From Planomicrobium sp. Y74 (lineage in GTDB: Bacteria > Bacillota > Bacilli > Bacillales_A > Planococcaceae), in the NCBI RefSeq assembly GCF_003668635.1, contig NZ_RCWH01000007.1, positions 186,001 through 250,000 on the forward strand: DNA of 64,000 nt, in the 5' to 3' direction. Below the pieces are notes generated by a model. It did not search any database. It saw only the letters and a program-made list of their open reading frames with translations, and was not told the origin of the DNA. Shown piece after piece: positions 1-7,684 of the stretch; within the stretch, counting starts at the first letter, position 1; every line of letters begins with the position of its first letter. The position numbers and the translations under genes are program-made.

Positions 1-369
1 CTCAGGAAGGTCGGGTCTTGGACCAACTATACTCATACTCCCTAAAAAAACATTGATTATTTGTGGTAACTCATCAATACTTGTTTTCCTAAAAAAACTT
101 CCTGATTTTAAGAGGCGTGAATCGTTTTCTGCACTAAATGTTGACCCATCTTCATTCCTTAGATCAGGAGCATTTACTGTCATAGTCCTAAATTTAAACA
201 TTCGATAAGTGGCTCCGTTTTTACCTAACCGTTCGGCATTATAAAAAATAGGTCCCTTATCTTCCAACTTTATAATTATTCCTACACACAAAATTACTAA
301 TAATAAAAGTGGCATGAAGATTAGAGAAATAAAAAAATCAGATATCCTTTTGATGTAATTTTTGTACAC
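1..369 (-). CDS. Sugar transferase (undecaprenyl-phosphate sugar phosphotransferase), 3' part missing
   Basis: This gene runs off the left edge, so only its first 123 codons are present. It reads from a GTG at 367-369 with a weak ribosome site. The N-terminus has one hydrophobic segment (about residues 10-30). It is followed by KFRTM, a DELPQ stretch and SIVGPRP, which mark bacterial sugar transferases of the WcaJ/EpsL type. These membrane enzymes transfer a sugar-1-phosphate to undecaprenyl phosphate and so start repeat-unit synthesis. It lies 26 nt downstream of the dehydratase gene on the same strand, so the two are probably co-transcribed and the dehydratase may supply its UDP-sugar. The stretch is clearly richer in A+T than the genes to its right, as is common inside variable polysaccharide loci. 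The family call is firm; the sugar is unknown. Confidence 0.88.
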   Translation of the reverse strand, partial: MYKNYIKRISDFFISLIFMPLLLLVILCVGIIIKLEDKGPIFYNAERLGKNGATYRMFKFRTMTVNAPDLRNEDGSTFSAENDSRLLKSGSFFRKTSIDELPQIINVFLGSMSIVGPRPDLPE

Positions 370-395
370 ATTACTTCATTCCATTCGCATAAAAT

Positions 396-2228
396 TTACT
401 TTGCCATTGTTACTAATTCGGCAGAAACATTCTTCCTATTAGCCAACCCAATTAGCACTTCCTTAACTTCCTCATTACTCATCTCATGCAACTTCTCCAT
501 CAACAACGTCAACTCAAGCTCCGCAGCCGGATTTGCCCTACCGACATAAATCTTCGGAAACACCATCTCGCTCTGTTTTTCGTCTTCATTCAAAAGCTCT
601 TCAAATAGTTTTTCACCAGGACGAATCCCCGTCTCTTTAATCGGTATATCCAACTCTGTATATCCGGATAACCGAATTAAGTTGCGCGCAAGATCAACAA
701 TCTTCACAGGTTCACCCATATCAAGCACGAAAACTTCTCCACCTTCTGCTAACGTACCTGCCTGAATTACGAGACGAGATGCTTCTGGAATTGTCATGAA
801 ATAACGCGTCATCTTACTGTCTGTGATAGTAACCGGTCCGCCTGCTGCAATCTGTTTCTTGAAGAGCGGAATAACCGATCCTCTAGAACCAAGAACATTA
901 CCAAACCTGACAGCCGCGAATTTTGTATCACTGCGCTTTGCCAAGTTTTGAACAATCATTTCTGCAAAACGCTTAGTAGCCCCCATAACGTTAGGTGGAT
1001 TTACGGCTTTGTCTGTTGATACCATCACGAAGCTTTTTACTTCGCTATGATTTGCTGCTTCAGCTACGTTCTTCGTACCAAAGATATTGTTCTTGACCGC
1101 TTCCATAGGGTTTCCTTCCATTAAAGGAACATGTTTATGTGCCGCTGCATGATAAACCACATCCGGTTTATACAGATTCATAATCGTAAAGATCCGGTCT
1201 CTGTCCTGAACATCCGCGATAATCGGAATAATCTCAGTGTCAGGTGTCAGGATCTTCCGCAACTCCATATCAATCAGGTATATCGAGTTTTCACCATGCC
1301 CAAGCAGAAGAAGTTTCTTTGGACCGAAACGCATGATCTGTCTGGAAATTTCCGATCCGATTGAACCGCCTGCCCCTGTTACGAGAATCGTTTTACCCGT
1401 CAACTGGTTTGCAATCTTATTCATATCGAGCTCCACTTCATCACGCCCGAGAAGATCTTCGATTTTCACATCGTGCATATCTGTTACAGACACTTTTCCG
1501 GTCATGATGTCTTCGATCATCGGAATCGTCTGTGTATGAATCCCTGTATCCACACAGCGTTTCATCAGTTCAGCGCTTTCCTGTCTGCTCATGGAAGGAA
1601 TCGCTACGATGATCCGTTCGATTTCATTGTCTTTAACAATCTCTCCGATTGAATCAGTTCCTGAGTTCGCTACGCGAATGCCATGAATTTCATACCCATG
1701 CTTTTTCACGTCATCATCCAGATATAAGACAGGTACCAGACCATTTTCTGGATTGGTCAAGAGTTGCCTTGCTACCATTTGTCCTGCTTGGCCTGCTCCG
1801 ATTATCATCGTCGGTTTCAGGTCTCCTGTTTTCACGCGGTACTTCGAATCCCTAAAAATACGCCAGGATAAACGCGATCCACCAATTAACAAGAGGTGCA
1901 ACATATACGTAATAGCCAATGCCCGGAAAAGAACATCACCGCTGTACAGGAACTGCACTACACCCACAGCAAGAATTGAAAAGCTGACCGCTTTAAAAAT
2001 CAGCTTTAACTCACCGATTGAAGCATATTCCCAAACTTTGCGGTAAAGGCCGAAATAAGTGGCAAATGAATGATGGGCTGTGAAGATGGTAATGGCACTA
2101 GCTATCAGGAAGTTGCTTTCGAAGGGATTCACCCATGGGTGGAGGAGGAAATAACCGATAAAAATAGAGAAAAAGACAATTAATGAGTCCACCACAGCGA
2201 GTAATGAAGTTCGGTTTTTCAAAGTCAT
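396..2228 (-). CDS. Membrane-bound UDP-sugar 4,6-dehydratase (CapD/PglF/EpsC family)
   Basis: The product is 610 aa, a normal length for the family. The first 120 residues hold about four membrane segments. A first nucleotide-binding motif, GAGQAGQ, lies near residues 144-150 and a second Rossmann motif, GAGGSIGS, near 285-292. The active-site region reads MVSTDKAVNPPNVMGATK: Met415 replaces the usual Tyr of short-chain dehydrogenases and Lys419 is kept, a signature of the large membrane UDP-GlcNAc 4,6-dehydratases such as PglF and WbpM. These use NAD to make a UDP-4-keto-6-deoxy hexose for unusual amino sugars. It sits between the phosphatase and sugar transferase genes of a capsule/exopolysaccharide locus. 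The 226-nt gap upstream contains a perfect hairpin, so it may have its own promoter. The exact sugar product cannot be told from sequence. Confidence 0.92.
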   Translation of the reverse strand: MTLKNRTSLLAVVDSLIVFFSIFIGYFLLHPWVNPFESNFLIASAITIFTAHHSFATYFGLYRKVWEYASIGELKLIFKAVSFSILAVGVVQFLYSGDVLFRALAITYMLHLLLIGGSRLSWRIFRDSKYRVKTGDLKPTMIIGAGQAGQMVARQLLTNPENGLVPVLYLDDDVKKHGYEIHGIRVANSGTDSIGEIVKDNEIERIIVAIPSMSRQESAELMKRCVDTGIHTQTIPMIEDIMTGKVSVTDMHDVKIEDLLGRDEVELDMNKIANQLTGKTILVTGAGGSIGSEISRQIMRFGPKKLLLLGHGENSIYLIDMELRKILTPDTEIIPIIADVQDRDRIFTIMNLYKPDVVYHAAAHKHVPLMEGNPMEAVKNNIFGTKNVAEAANHSEVKSFVMVSTDKAVNPPNVMGATKRFAEMIVQNLAKRSDTKFAAVRFGNVLGSRGSVIPLFKKQIAAGGPVTITDSKMTRYFMTIPEASRLVIQAGTLAEGGEVFVLDMGEPVKIVDLARNLIRLSGYTELDIPIKETGIRPGEKLFEELLNEDEKQSEMVFPKIYVGRANPAAELELTLLMEKLHEMSNEEVKEVLIGLANRKNVSAELVTMAK

Positions 2229-2370
2229 ACAATCGCTCTTTTCTGTTATGAAATAATGTTTTTTAGCATAAACAGTTTATATCTTACAAAAACTTAGTTC
2301 ATCTTAACACGACTTTTCTCCTAAGTCACTGTCGAATTAAGTCGATTGTGCGGGGAAAACCCTAAAATGA

Positions 2371-2395
2371 GCTGAAAATGCCAGACATTTTCAGC
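2371..2395. terminator. Perfect 10-bp hairpin between phosphatase and dehydratase genes
   Basis: GCTGAAAATG (2371-2380) pairs perfectly with CATTTTCAGC (2386-2395) around a 5-nt loop. There is no long T run directly after it on the minus strand, so it may be a weak terminator, an mRNA-processing site or a regulatory hairpin in the dehydratase leader. Confidence 0.4.
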
Positions 2396-2454
2396 CCGAA
2401 ATAAAAAAGTATCAAAATATAGGTATAAAGACTATTTTTCAATTCCAAGTTATA

Positions 2455-3222
2455 TTAAGAGAATATTCTCCACCATTTTCCCTTTTGAACAGTTTGCGGC
2501 TCCAGCACATGAAGATTCTCATTGAGCAGGATCCGGTCATTGTTCTCAAGGAAGATATCGACAAATTCATGCAGGTTCTTTTTCTCCAGTAAATCCAGTC
2601 CGGCATTGAAATGGAACGGACGCTGATCGATGCTGTGTACATCTGAGCCATAAACATGTACCAGGTTAGCTTCAATGAGATCAAAAGCGGTTTTTTGAAT
2701 GGCTTTCCCAAAGTGGCCGGATACAGAACCAGCTGTAACCTGTGCCATTGCGCCATGAAGCAACAGACGGTTAAGGCGCTCAGGTTTTTCGATGATTCCC
2801 TGGTTTCGCTCGACATGGGCAATAACCGGTACATAATTGCGGGTGATCAATTGCTGGATAATCGGAACAGTGTAGCCTGGCACTCCTGAAGAAGGAAGTT
2901 CTAAGAGTACATAACGGGATTCCGCCATGGTCAAAGCTTTGCCTTCATCAAGTAAATCAGGCAGTTTTTCAGTTAAGCGGCATTCCTGTCCGCTGTATAT
3001 TTTAAGCGGTATGTTCTGTTCAGTAATGTAGTGCTGTGTAGTTTCAAGCTGCGCTTTCAGTTTATCCAAATCGGTTTTAAAGTTTGGATGGTATGCGTGT
3101 GGAGTGGCTATGATACCAGTAAGCTGTTCGTCTACCGCTTTTTGCAGCAAAGCTTTTGTTTCATCCATGTTCTGGGCGCCATCATCAAGTCCTGAAAGTA
3201 TATGAGCGTGTGTATCGATCAC
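2455..3222 (-). CDS. PHP-family tyrosine-protein phosphatase (CpsB/YwqE type)
   Basis: The product is 255 aa, normal for the family. It begins MIDTHAHILSGLDDGA, the metal-binding PHP motif (DxHxH followed by DDG). Further metal-ligand histidines follow in ATPHAYH, IAHVERN and YGSDVHS. CpsB/YwqE enzymes are manganese-dependent phosphatases that remove phosphate from the C-terminal tyrosines of the partner kinase and so tune capsule chain synthesis. The start is a GTG at 3222 with a strong GGAGG ribosome site. The kinase gene is the next gene upstream, but a strong terminator stands between them, so the phosphatase probably depends on read-through or its own promoter. Confidence 0.93.
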   Translation of the reverse strand: MIDTHAHILSGLDDGAQNMDETKALLQKAVDEQLTGIIATPHAYHPNFKTDLDKLKAQLETTQHYITEQNIPLKIYSGQECRLTEKLPDLLDEGKALTMAESRYVLLELPSSGVPGYTVPIIQQLITRNYVPVIAHVERNQGIIEKPERLNRLLLHGAMAQVTAGSVSGHFGKAIQKTAFDLIEANLVHVYGSDVHSIDQRPFHFNAGLDLLEKKNLHEFVDIFLENNDRILLNENLHVLEPQTVQKGKWWRIFS

Positions 3223-3355
3223 TCGGTGTTCCTCCTTATTCGGCCGTAAATAGAGAAGCTTGTTTGAGTTTCTTCTATATATACTGTTATTTTATTTTTT
3301 AGAATTTTAATCACAAAAAAATTTACCAACTTTTCCCTAATCATTCCAAAAGAAA

Positions 3356-3383
3356 GAGTAAAAAGAGTCGCCTCTTTTTACTC
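3356..3383 (-). terminator. Terminator overlapping the 3' end of the tyrosine kinase gene
   Basis: A perfect 12-bp stem (GAGTAAAAAGAG at 3356-3367 against CTCTTTTTACTC at 3372-3383) has a 4-nt loop and is followed on the minus strand by CTTTCTTTT. The TAA stop of the kinase gene (3378-3380) lies inside the stem, so translation to the stop would melt it. Confidence 0.75.
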
Positions 3384-4079
3384 CGTTGCGCCGTAATATT
3401 GATAATAGCTGCTGTCTTTTGGAAGTTCGAAGTTATTCAACACAGCACCGATTATCCGGCTATTCGAAGATTCAATCGCTTCTTTAGCTTTTAACGCCAT
3501 TTCTTTCTCAGTACCGCCTGAGTTGATGACTAGGATCGTGCCTTCGCATTTATTGGAAAGGATTTGTCCATCCGTTACCGATAGAACTGGCGGTGCATCG
3601 AAGATGACCAAATCATACATGCCAGTCAATTGACGGATTAAAGCATCCATCGATTTAGAAGATAATAATTCTGCCGGATTCGGTGGAATCGGTCCACACG
3701 TCAGAAGGTCTAAACGTTCCACCGCAGTCGGGCGGATTGCTTCTTCTGCTGTCGTTTGTCTCGTCAGGACACTTGATAAGCCGGTTGTATTCCCTGTATG
3801 GAATGTGTAATGGGTTGTCGGTTTTCGCATATCACCATCGACAAGAAGGACTTTCTTGCCTTCCTGTGCAAATACCACCGCCAGGTTTGCGGATGTTGTC
3901 GACTTCCCTTCTGATGGAGCCGCTGATGTTACGACCATCGTGCGGATATCTGCATCCGGAGATGAAAACGTGATGTTCGTACGAAGTGTACGGAATTGTT
4001 CTGCTACATATGAACGGGGCGTTGTATGTGCGATAAGTTTACGTGCTGTCTGCTGGAGAACTTTTTTCTTTCTGGCCAT
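3378..4079 (-). CDS. CpsD/CapB-family tyrosine-protein kinase
   Basis: This 233-aa cytoplasmic BY-kinase has the Walker A motif APSEGKSTTSANLA near residues 54-67, the second Walker motif VLLVDGDMRKP near 78-88 and a Walker B-like VIFDAPPV near 160. The C-terminal tail is rich in tyrosine (SSYYQYYGATE), the autophosphorylation cluster typical of these kinases. It works with the separately encoded membrane activator just upstream, the split arrangement of Gram-positive bacteria, to control polysaccharide chain length and export. The start ATG is 3 nt after the stop of the activator gene, with a GGGCGGGG ribosome site inside its end, so translation is probably coupled. Function is secure by family; its targets are not visible. 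Confidence 0.94.
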   Translation of the reverse strand: MARKKKVLQQTARKLIAHTTPRSYVAEQFRTLRTNITFSSPDADIRTMVVTSAAPSEGKSTTSANLAVVFAQEGKKVLLVDGDMRKPTTHYTFHTGNTTGLSSVLTRQTTAEEAIRPTAVERLDLLTCGPIPPNPAELLSSKSMDALIRQLTGMYDLVIFDAPPVLSVTDGQILSNKCEGTILVINSGGTEKEMALKAKEAIESSNSRIIGAVLNNFELPKDSSYYQYYGATE

Positions 4080-4082
4080 CTG

Positions 4083-4811
4083 TTACCCCGCCCTTCTTCT
4101 TGACGTCGTTTTGTTATCCGGTCCAAGTTCCGCTTTTTCGACTATCGGAGAAACGATGCCGAGCAATGGAAGTCCAAGAACATCTTCAATATCCTGCTGG
4201 TCTTTCATAGACGTATCCAGGTAATCCAATAAGAACGCAATTCCGACGCCAAGCATCAATCCGACCACTGCCGCGATTGCCATATTCAGCATCGGGTTCG
4301 GCGCTACTGGTGACGGATTTTCTTTCAATACAGCCGGTGAAAGAATAGTGACGTTATCTACATTCATCAGGTCCTGAATATTGCTTTCGAAGATTGTTGC
4401 CGTTGTATTGGCGATATCAACTGCTGTCGCCGGGTCTTCATCCTGCACCGCAATGTTAACAATCTGTGATTGGTCTGCATTGCTGACGGTAATCCTATCA
4501 TTCAATTGCTCTGTCGACAGATCCAGATTCAGCTCTTCTACAACTGGCCCCAAAATTACCGGGCTCTTGATGATGCCGGAATATGTATTGATCAATTGCA
4601 AATCGGTTTGGATGTTCTGGTTCGTCAATTGGCCTGTTTCAGTGGGGCTCTGGTTGACCAGGATTTCTGTCGATGTCTGGTAGACAGGCGTCAGAACAAG
4701 GAATGAGATGACTCCGGCGATGGTGATTGCCAGAATCGTAAGTAACGCAATAAGGCCAAGACGTTTGCGGATCGTCTTGAAGAGATCCTGTAAACTGATA
4801 GTTTCTTCCAT
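4083..4811 (-). CDS. Wzz/YveK-family capsular polysaccharide modulator (kinase activator)
   Basis: The 242-aa product has a short cytoplasmic N-terminus, a membrane segment at about residues 18-40, an external domain, and a second membrane segment near 178-200 preceded by the proline-rich SPVAPNPM motif usual in Wzz proteins. The C-terminal tail (about 40 residues) faces the cytoplasm and by analogy with CapA/YwqC activates the tyrosine kinase encoded 3 nt downstream. It starts the minus-strand transcript of this locus. The start ATG at 4811 has an AAGGAG ribosome site. A perfect inverted repeat (4848-4866) lies just upstream in the shared divergent promoter region. Confidence 0.92.
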   Translation of the reverse strand: MEETISLQDLFKTIRKRLGLIALLTILAITIAGVISFLVLTPVYQTSTEILVNQSPTETGQLTNQNIQTDLQLINTYSGIIKSPVILGPVVEELNLDLSTEQLNDRITVSNADQSQIVNIAVQDEDPATAVDIANTTATIFESNIQDLMNVDNVTILSPAVLKENPSPVAPNPMLNMAIAAVVGLMLGVGIAFLLDYLDTSMKDQQDIEDVLGLPLLGIVSPIVEKAELGPDNKTTSRRRAG

Positions 4812-4974
4812 TTAAGTGGTAGCTCCTTTAAGGTCTTTTTAAACAACTTATGCTAGTATAGCATAATCTGTGACTATGTTAACTTCAAATTTATAAAAGA
4901 TTTCTAGGCTAATAGACGGATTTATGCTATCTTTAGTTTTATATATAGTGTATTGGGAAGGAGCAATTATTGTT
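4812..4974. promoter_or_regulatory. Divergent promoter region with a perfect inverted repeat
   Basis: This gap separates the minus-strand capsule genes from the plus-strand SGNH-like and LCP genes. It contains TTATGCTA-GTA-TAGCATAA at 4848-4866, an 8+3+8 perfect inverted repeat of a size suited to a dimeric repressor or activator. Its spacer TATACT-like sequence could overlap a -10 box. The regulator is unknown. Confidence 0.45.
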
Positions 4975-5766
4975 TTGAAAAAACTTAGCATATTACTATC
5001 TATCCTGTTATGTGGAATAATTTTGATTTTTAGTTACGCTTCCTGGAAAGAGAAACTCGCTTCTGCCGGGAAACCTGCTGAGCAGGCAAATGTTACTGCT
5101 CCTGCGGAAGAAACCAAAGAAGATGTAGAAGCGGCGTCTGAAGAAACAGCTGATATCGACTTGGAAGGGCTGACCGCTTCAATGGATTCGCAAGTCCAGG
5201 AAGTGTTCTTTAATAGGAAAGAACAAGGCGAGAAGGTCCAGTTTTTGATCCTTGGATCCAACGCGATGAATGACGGAAAACCGGGATACGCTCAATTGCT
5301 TAGGGATGCTTTGGAAAGATCTTACGCCGGTTTCGTAGAAACTGAAGTCATGTCCTTCGACGGGACTTCAGAAGAGTTCTTGATGAGCGGACCGGAACTT
5401 TCGGCAGGCTATGACGTTGTATTGATGGAACCTTTTACGTTAAAGAATAATGGACGCGTGGAAATCGAGACGGAACATGTACATATCCAAAACGTGTTCG
5501 GTGAGATATTAAGTGCTGAAAGTGACGCCGAGCTGGTCCTTCACCCGCCGCAGCCGATATACGGAGCACAGTTCTACCAGACACAGGTAAATGCTTTGGA
5601 ACAATTTGCAGAAATGCGCGATTATGCGTATATTAACCATTGGGTCGGATGGCCTTCAACAGAAGATTTGACACTTAAGGATTATTTGACAGAAGACAGC
5701 AATCCTAATAACACAGGTGCCGCAGTATGGGCTGATGCATTAATCGCTTATTTCACCGGCAGCTAA
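4975..5766 (+). CDS. Exported SGNH/GDSL-like protein, catalytic His apparently missing
   Basis: I start this 263-aa protein at the TTG at 4975, 11 nt after a GGAG ribosome site; an upstream ATG at 4924 has no such support. The N-terminus (KKLSILLSILLCGIILI) is a signal peptide or membrane anchor, followed by an acidic Ala/Glu linker to about residue 60. The rest resembles the SGNH hydrolase fold: FLILGSNAMND would be block I with the candidate Ser. The C-terminal block that normally reads DxxHPNxxG is here DSNPNNTG, so the catalytic His seems to be Asn. It may be inactive as an esterase or use a different triad. It lies 15 nt upstream of an LCP gene, so it probably acts at the cell surface on the polymer made by this locus. 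Confidence 0.75.
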   Translation: MKKLSILLSILLCGIILIFSYASWKEKLASAGKPAEQANVTAPAEETKEDVEAASEETADIDLEGLTASMDSQVQEVFFNRKEQGEKVQFLILGSNAMNDGKPGYAQLLRDALERSYAGFVETEVMSFDGTSEEFLMSGPELSAGYDVVLMEPFTLKNNGRVEIETEHVHIQNVFGEILSAESDAELVLHPPQPIYGAQFYQTQVNALEQFAEMRDYAYINHWVGWPSTEDLTLKDYLTEDSNPNNTGAAVWADALIAYFTGS

Positions 5767-5781
5767 CGGAGGAAAAACAAC

Positions 5782-6699
5782 ATGAGAAGAAGCCAACCAA
5801 AGGCTAAGAAGAAAAAATGGCCGTGGATCGTCGGGATTTTGGGACTGATCGTTTTCGGAGTCGGGATTTACTTGTTCAGTATCTATAACAGTTTTACGAG
5901 TACGTTGGATGAAATCCACGAACCGATCGACCGCCCGGTTTCGGATATGCGCGTTGATGAAGTAAAGTTGAATGAAAAAGATCCTTTCTCTGTCCTGCTC
6001 CTTGGAGTGGACGAGCGCGAAGGCGACCGTGGCCGTTCGGATACGATGGTTGTGCTGACTGTGAATCCGGATGAGAAGACTACGAAGATGGTGTCTATCC
6101 CTCGTGATACGTATACGGAGATTGTCGGACGCGGCATGATGGATAAGATCAACCACGCTTACGCGTTCGGCGGTATCGAAATGTCGATGGCAACGGTTGA
6201 AAACTTATTGGATATTCCGATTGACTATGTCGTCCAGGTTAATATGGAAGGCTTTAAAGATATCGTTGATGCCGTTGACGGTGTGACGGTAAACAGCCCG
6301 ATGGCTTTTGACAGTTATTCGGCTGGCGAGATCCATTTGAACGGTGACGAAGCTTTGGGCTATGTGCGTATGCGCAAAGAGGATCCACGCGGAGATTTCG
6401 GCCGCCAGGATCGCCAAAAGCAAGTTATCCAAGGGATTATGCGTGAAGGGGCTTCTGTTAACAGCCTCGTGAATTATAAAGATATCTTCACAGCGCTTGG
6501 CGATAATGTCCGTACAAATATGGCGTTCAGTGAAATGATGGATGTCCAGAAGAATTACCGTGATGCCGTTGGACAAGTTGACCAGATCATTGTAGATGAC
6601 GGTTACGGGGAAACGATCAACGGTGTTTGGTATTATATGATGGATGAGAATGAGTTGAACGAGATTAAGACGACGTTGAAGGATCATTTGAATATGTGA
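5782..6699 (+). CDS. LCP-family (LytR-CpsA-Psr) glycopolymer transferase
   Basis: The product is 305 aa. A basic N-terminus (KAKKKK) leads into one membrane segment (about residues 13-33), and the catalytic domain lies outside the cell. LCP landmarks are LLLGVDERE near residue 74, GRSDTMVVLTVNP with its conserved Arg and Asp, SIPRDTYTEI and KINHAYAFGG. LCP enzymes move lipid-linked glycopolymers (wall teichoic acid or capsule) onto peptidoglycan. The gene follows the SGNH-like gene after 15 nt, with an AGGAGG-like site (GGAGGAAAAACAAC before ATG), and ends at a strong terminator. Beside a Wzz/kinase/phosphatase set, the likely job is anchoring the exopolysaccharide to the wall. Confidence 0.94.
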   Translation: MRRSQPKAKKKKWPWIVGILGLIVFGVGIYLFSIYNSFTSTLDEIHEPIDRPVSDMRVDEVKLNEKDPFSVLLLGVDEREGDRGRSDTMVVLTVNPDEKTTKMVSIPRDTYTEIVGRGMMDKINHAYAFGGIEMSMATVENLLDIPIDYVVQVNMEGFKDIVDAVDGVTVNSPMAFDSYSAGEIHLNGDEALGYVRMRKEDPRGDFGRQDRQKQVIQGIMREGASVNSLVNYKDIFTALGDNVRTNMAFSEMMDVQKNYRDAVGQVDQIIVDDGYGETINGVWYYMMDENELNEIKTTLKDHLNM

Positions 6700-6710
6700 T
6701 TTAGTTGAAA

Positions 6711-6746
6711 CCACAGGCAGCTTGCTAGAGCTCCTGTGGTTTTTTG
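6711..6746 (+). terminator. Terminator after the LCP gene
   Basis: CCACAGG-C-AGCT pairs with AGCT-CCTGTGG (one bulged C, 6-nt loop) and is followed by TTTTTTG. Confidence 0.85.
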
Positions 6747-6767
6747 TGGTTATTTTGATAATCGATA

Positions 6768-6830
6768 TTCCGCACAACAGCTTCGCTTGCCTGGGGGCTC
6801 GCGCTGTGCTTGGTTCCTTGGGGTGCGGAT
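6768..6830. repeat. Truncated copy of the CAAAACAGC terminal-inverted-repeat element
   Basis: CGATATTCCGCACAACAGC followed by TTCGCTTGCCTGGGGGCTCG matches the left end of the complete copy at about 62410-62535 and the inverted copy at 15786-15910. The middle and right part are missing or degenerate. The rest of the gap to 7085 shows no gene or clear signal. Confidence 0.6.
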
Positions 6831-7084
6831 AAAGATCCTTTCATTAGCGGAGTGGTTTTGAGTAAAGGGGTTATTTTGTTGATTTGGGTTTGATCTTTCG
6901 ATCCTGTTGAGTGGCGCAGTTCAAATACAGTATCCACCACTTTTCAAGCTGTTTTTGGATCGGAGTGATGAAAACACACCCCCGTGTCAGTCACAAATTG
7001 AGGGACATTTGTGTCTTGTGCCAGTGTGTATCGCTCCACACTCTCTCCCTTTCCCCTTCCCCTCATTCTTTACAGAATTGCATT

Positions 7085-7131
7085 TAAACAAAAAAACTGC
7101 CCCAGTCGTCTTTCGTGACTTTGGACAGTTT
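7085..7131 (-). terminator. Terminator of the small gene at 7139-7390
   Basis: On the minus strand, AAACTGTCC ... GGGGCAGTTTTTTTG forms an imperfect stem followed by a T run, 8 nt after the stop of the small minus-strand gene. Confidence 0.65.
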
Positions 7132-7138
7132 CAGGATT

Positions 7139-7390
7139 CTATTGCGCCGCGCGCAGGTTGTTATAAGTGATTGCTACTTTTTTTTTGATGTTCTGGTGCT
7201 TGAGTGGACGAAGGTTATATTCATAGACAAAATGCAGCACAGCTTTGCGTGGAATGTCCAGCTCTCTGGCTGTGACAGATGGTCCTTCATCCTGGACGAT
7301 GTAATAGTCATGGATTATTTCTTCGATCTGTTTGTTGTGCTCATTTTCCAGTTTCTCTATGTATTCCTGGTAAGGGTGCATAATCCTCAT
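7139..7390 (-). CDS. Small helix-turn-helix-like protein of unknown function
   Basis: I do not recognise this gene by name. It encodes up to 83 aa beginning MRIMHPYQEY. The first 30 residues are a charged probable coiled coil (EYIEKLENEHNKQIEEII). The middle, PSVTARELDIPRKAVLHFVY, looks like a helix-turn-helix core, and the tail is basic (PLKHQNIKKKVA). A terminator follows at once, which argues for a real gene. The start may be the ATG at 7390 or the second one at 7381; neither has a textbook ribosome site. A DNA-binding regulator is the best guess from shape alone. Confidence 0.6.
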   Translation of the reverse strand: MRIMHPYQEYIEKLENEHNKQIEEIIHDYYIVQDEGPSVTARELDIPRKAVLHFVYEYNLRPLKHQNIKKKVAITYNNLRAAQ

Positions 7391-7684
7391 CCCGCTTTCT
7401 GGTTATTTTATAGCATAGGCTTTAGGTCCTTTTTCGATATCTTGAATTAAGTATAACGCCTTATAGACTAAATGACTAGTCTTTTTAGCATAAATATCTC
7501 ATAAATTTTTGATGTATTAATTGTATATTGATGTGACGCTACTTTATACTGGTTTTAACAAGTATTTTATCAATTGGAAATTGTTTTATTTATAATTGGA
7601 AATTGTTTGGCCGCTCTTGGAAAATTCACTGATTAAGATAGTGGTGTTTTGGATAAAAAACTCAATTTGCGGGGAGATGAGGCA
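7391..7684. promoter_or_regulatory. Promoter region of the CDP-glycerol transferase gene, with a direct repeat
   Basis: A possible sigma-A promoter is TTGTAT (7521-7526) with TATACT (7545-7550), spacing 18. Downstream, the 15-bp sequence AATTGGAAATTGTTT occurs twice exactly, at 7572-7586 and 7594-7608, a 22-bp step placing both copies on nearly the same DNA face. The region is AT-rich and holds no gene. The promoter call is tentative. Confidence 0.4.

Noticed and set aside
2439-2834. 131-aa minus-strand frame overlapping the phosphatase gene
   Set aside because: It is a shadow frame of the clearly coding PHP phosphatase.
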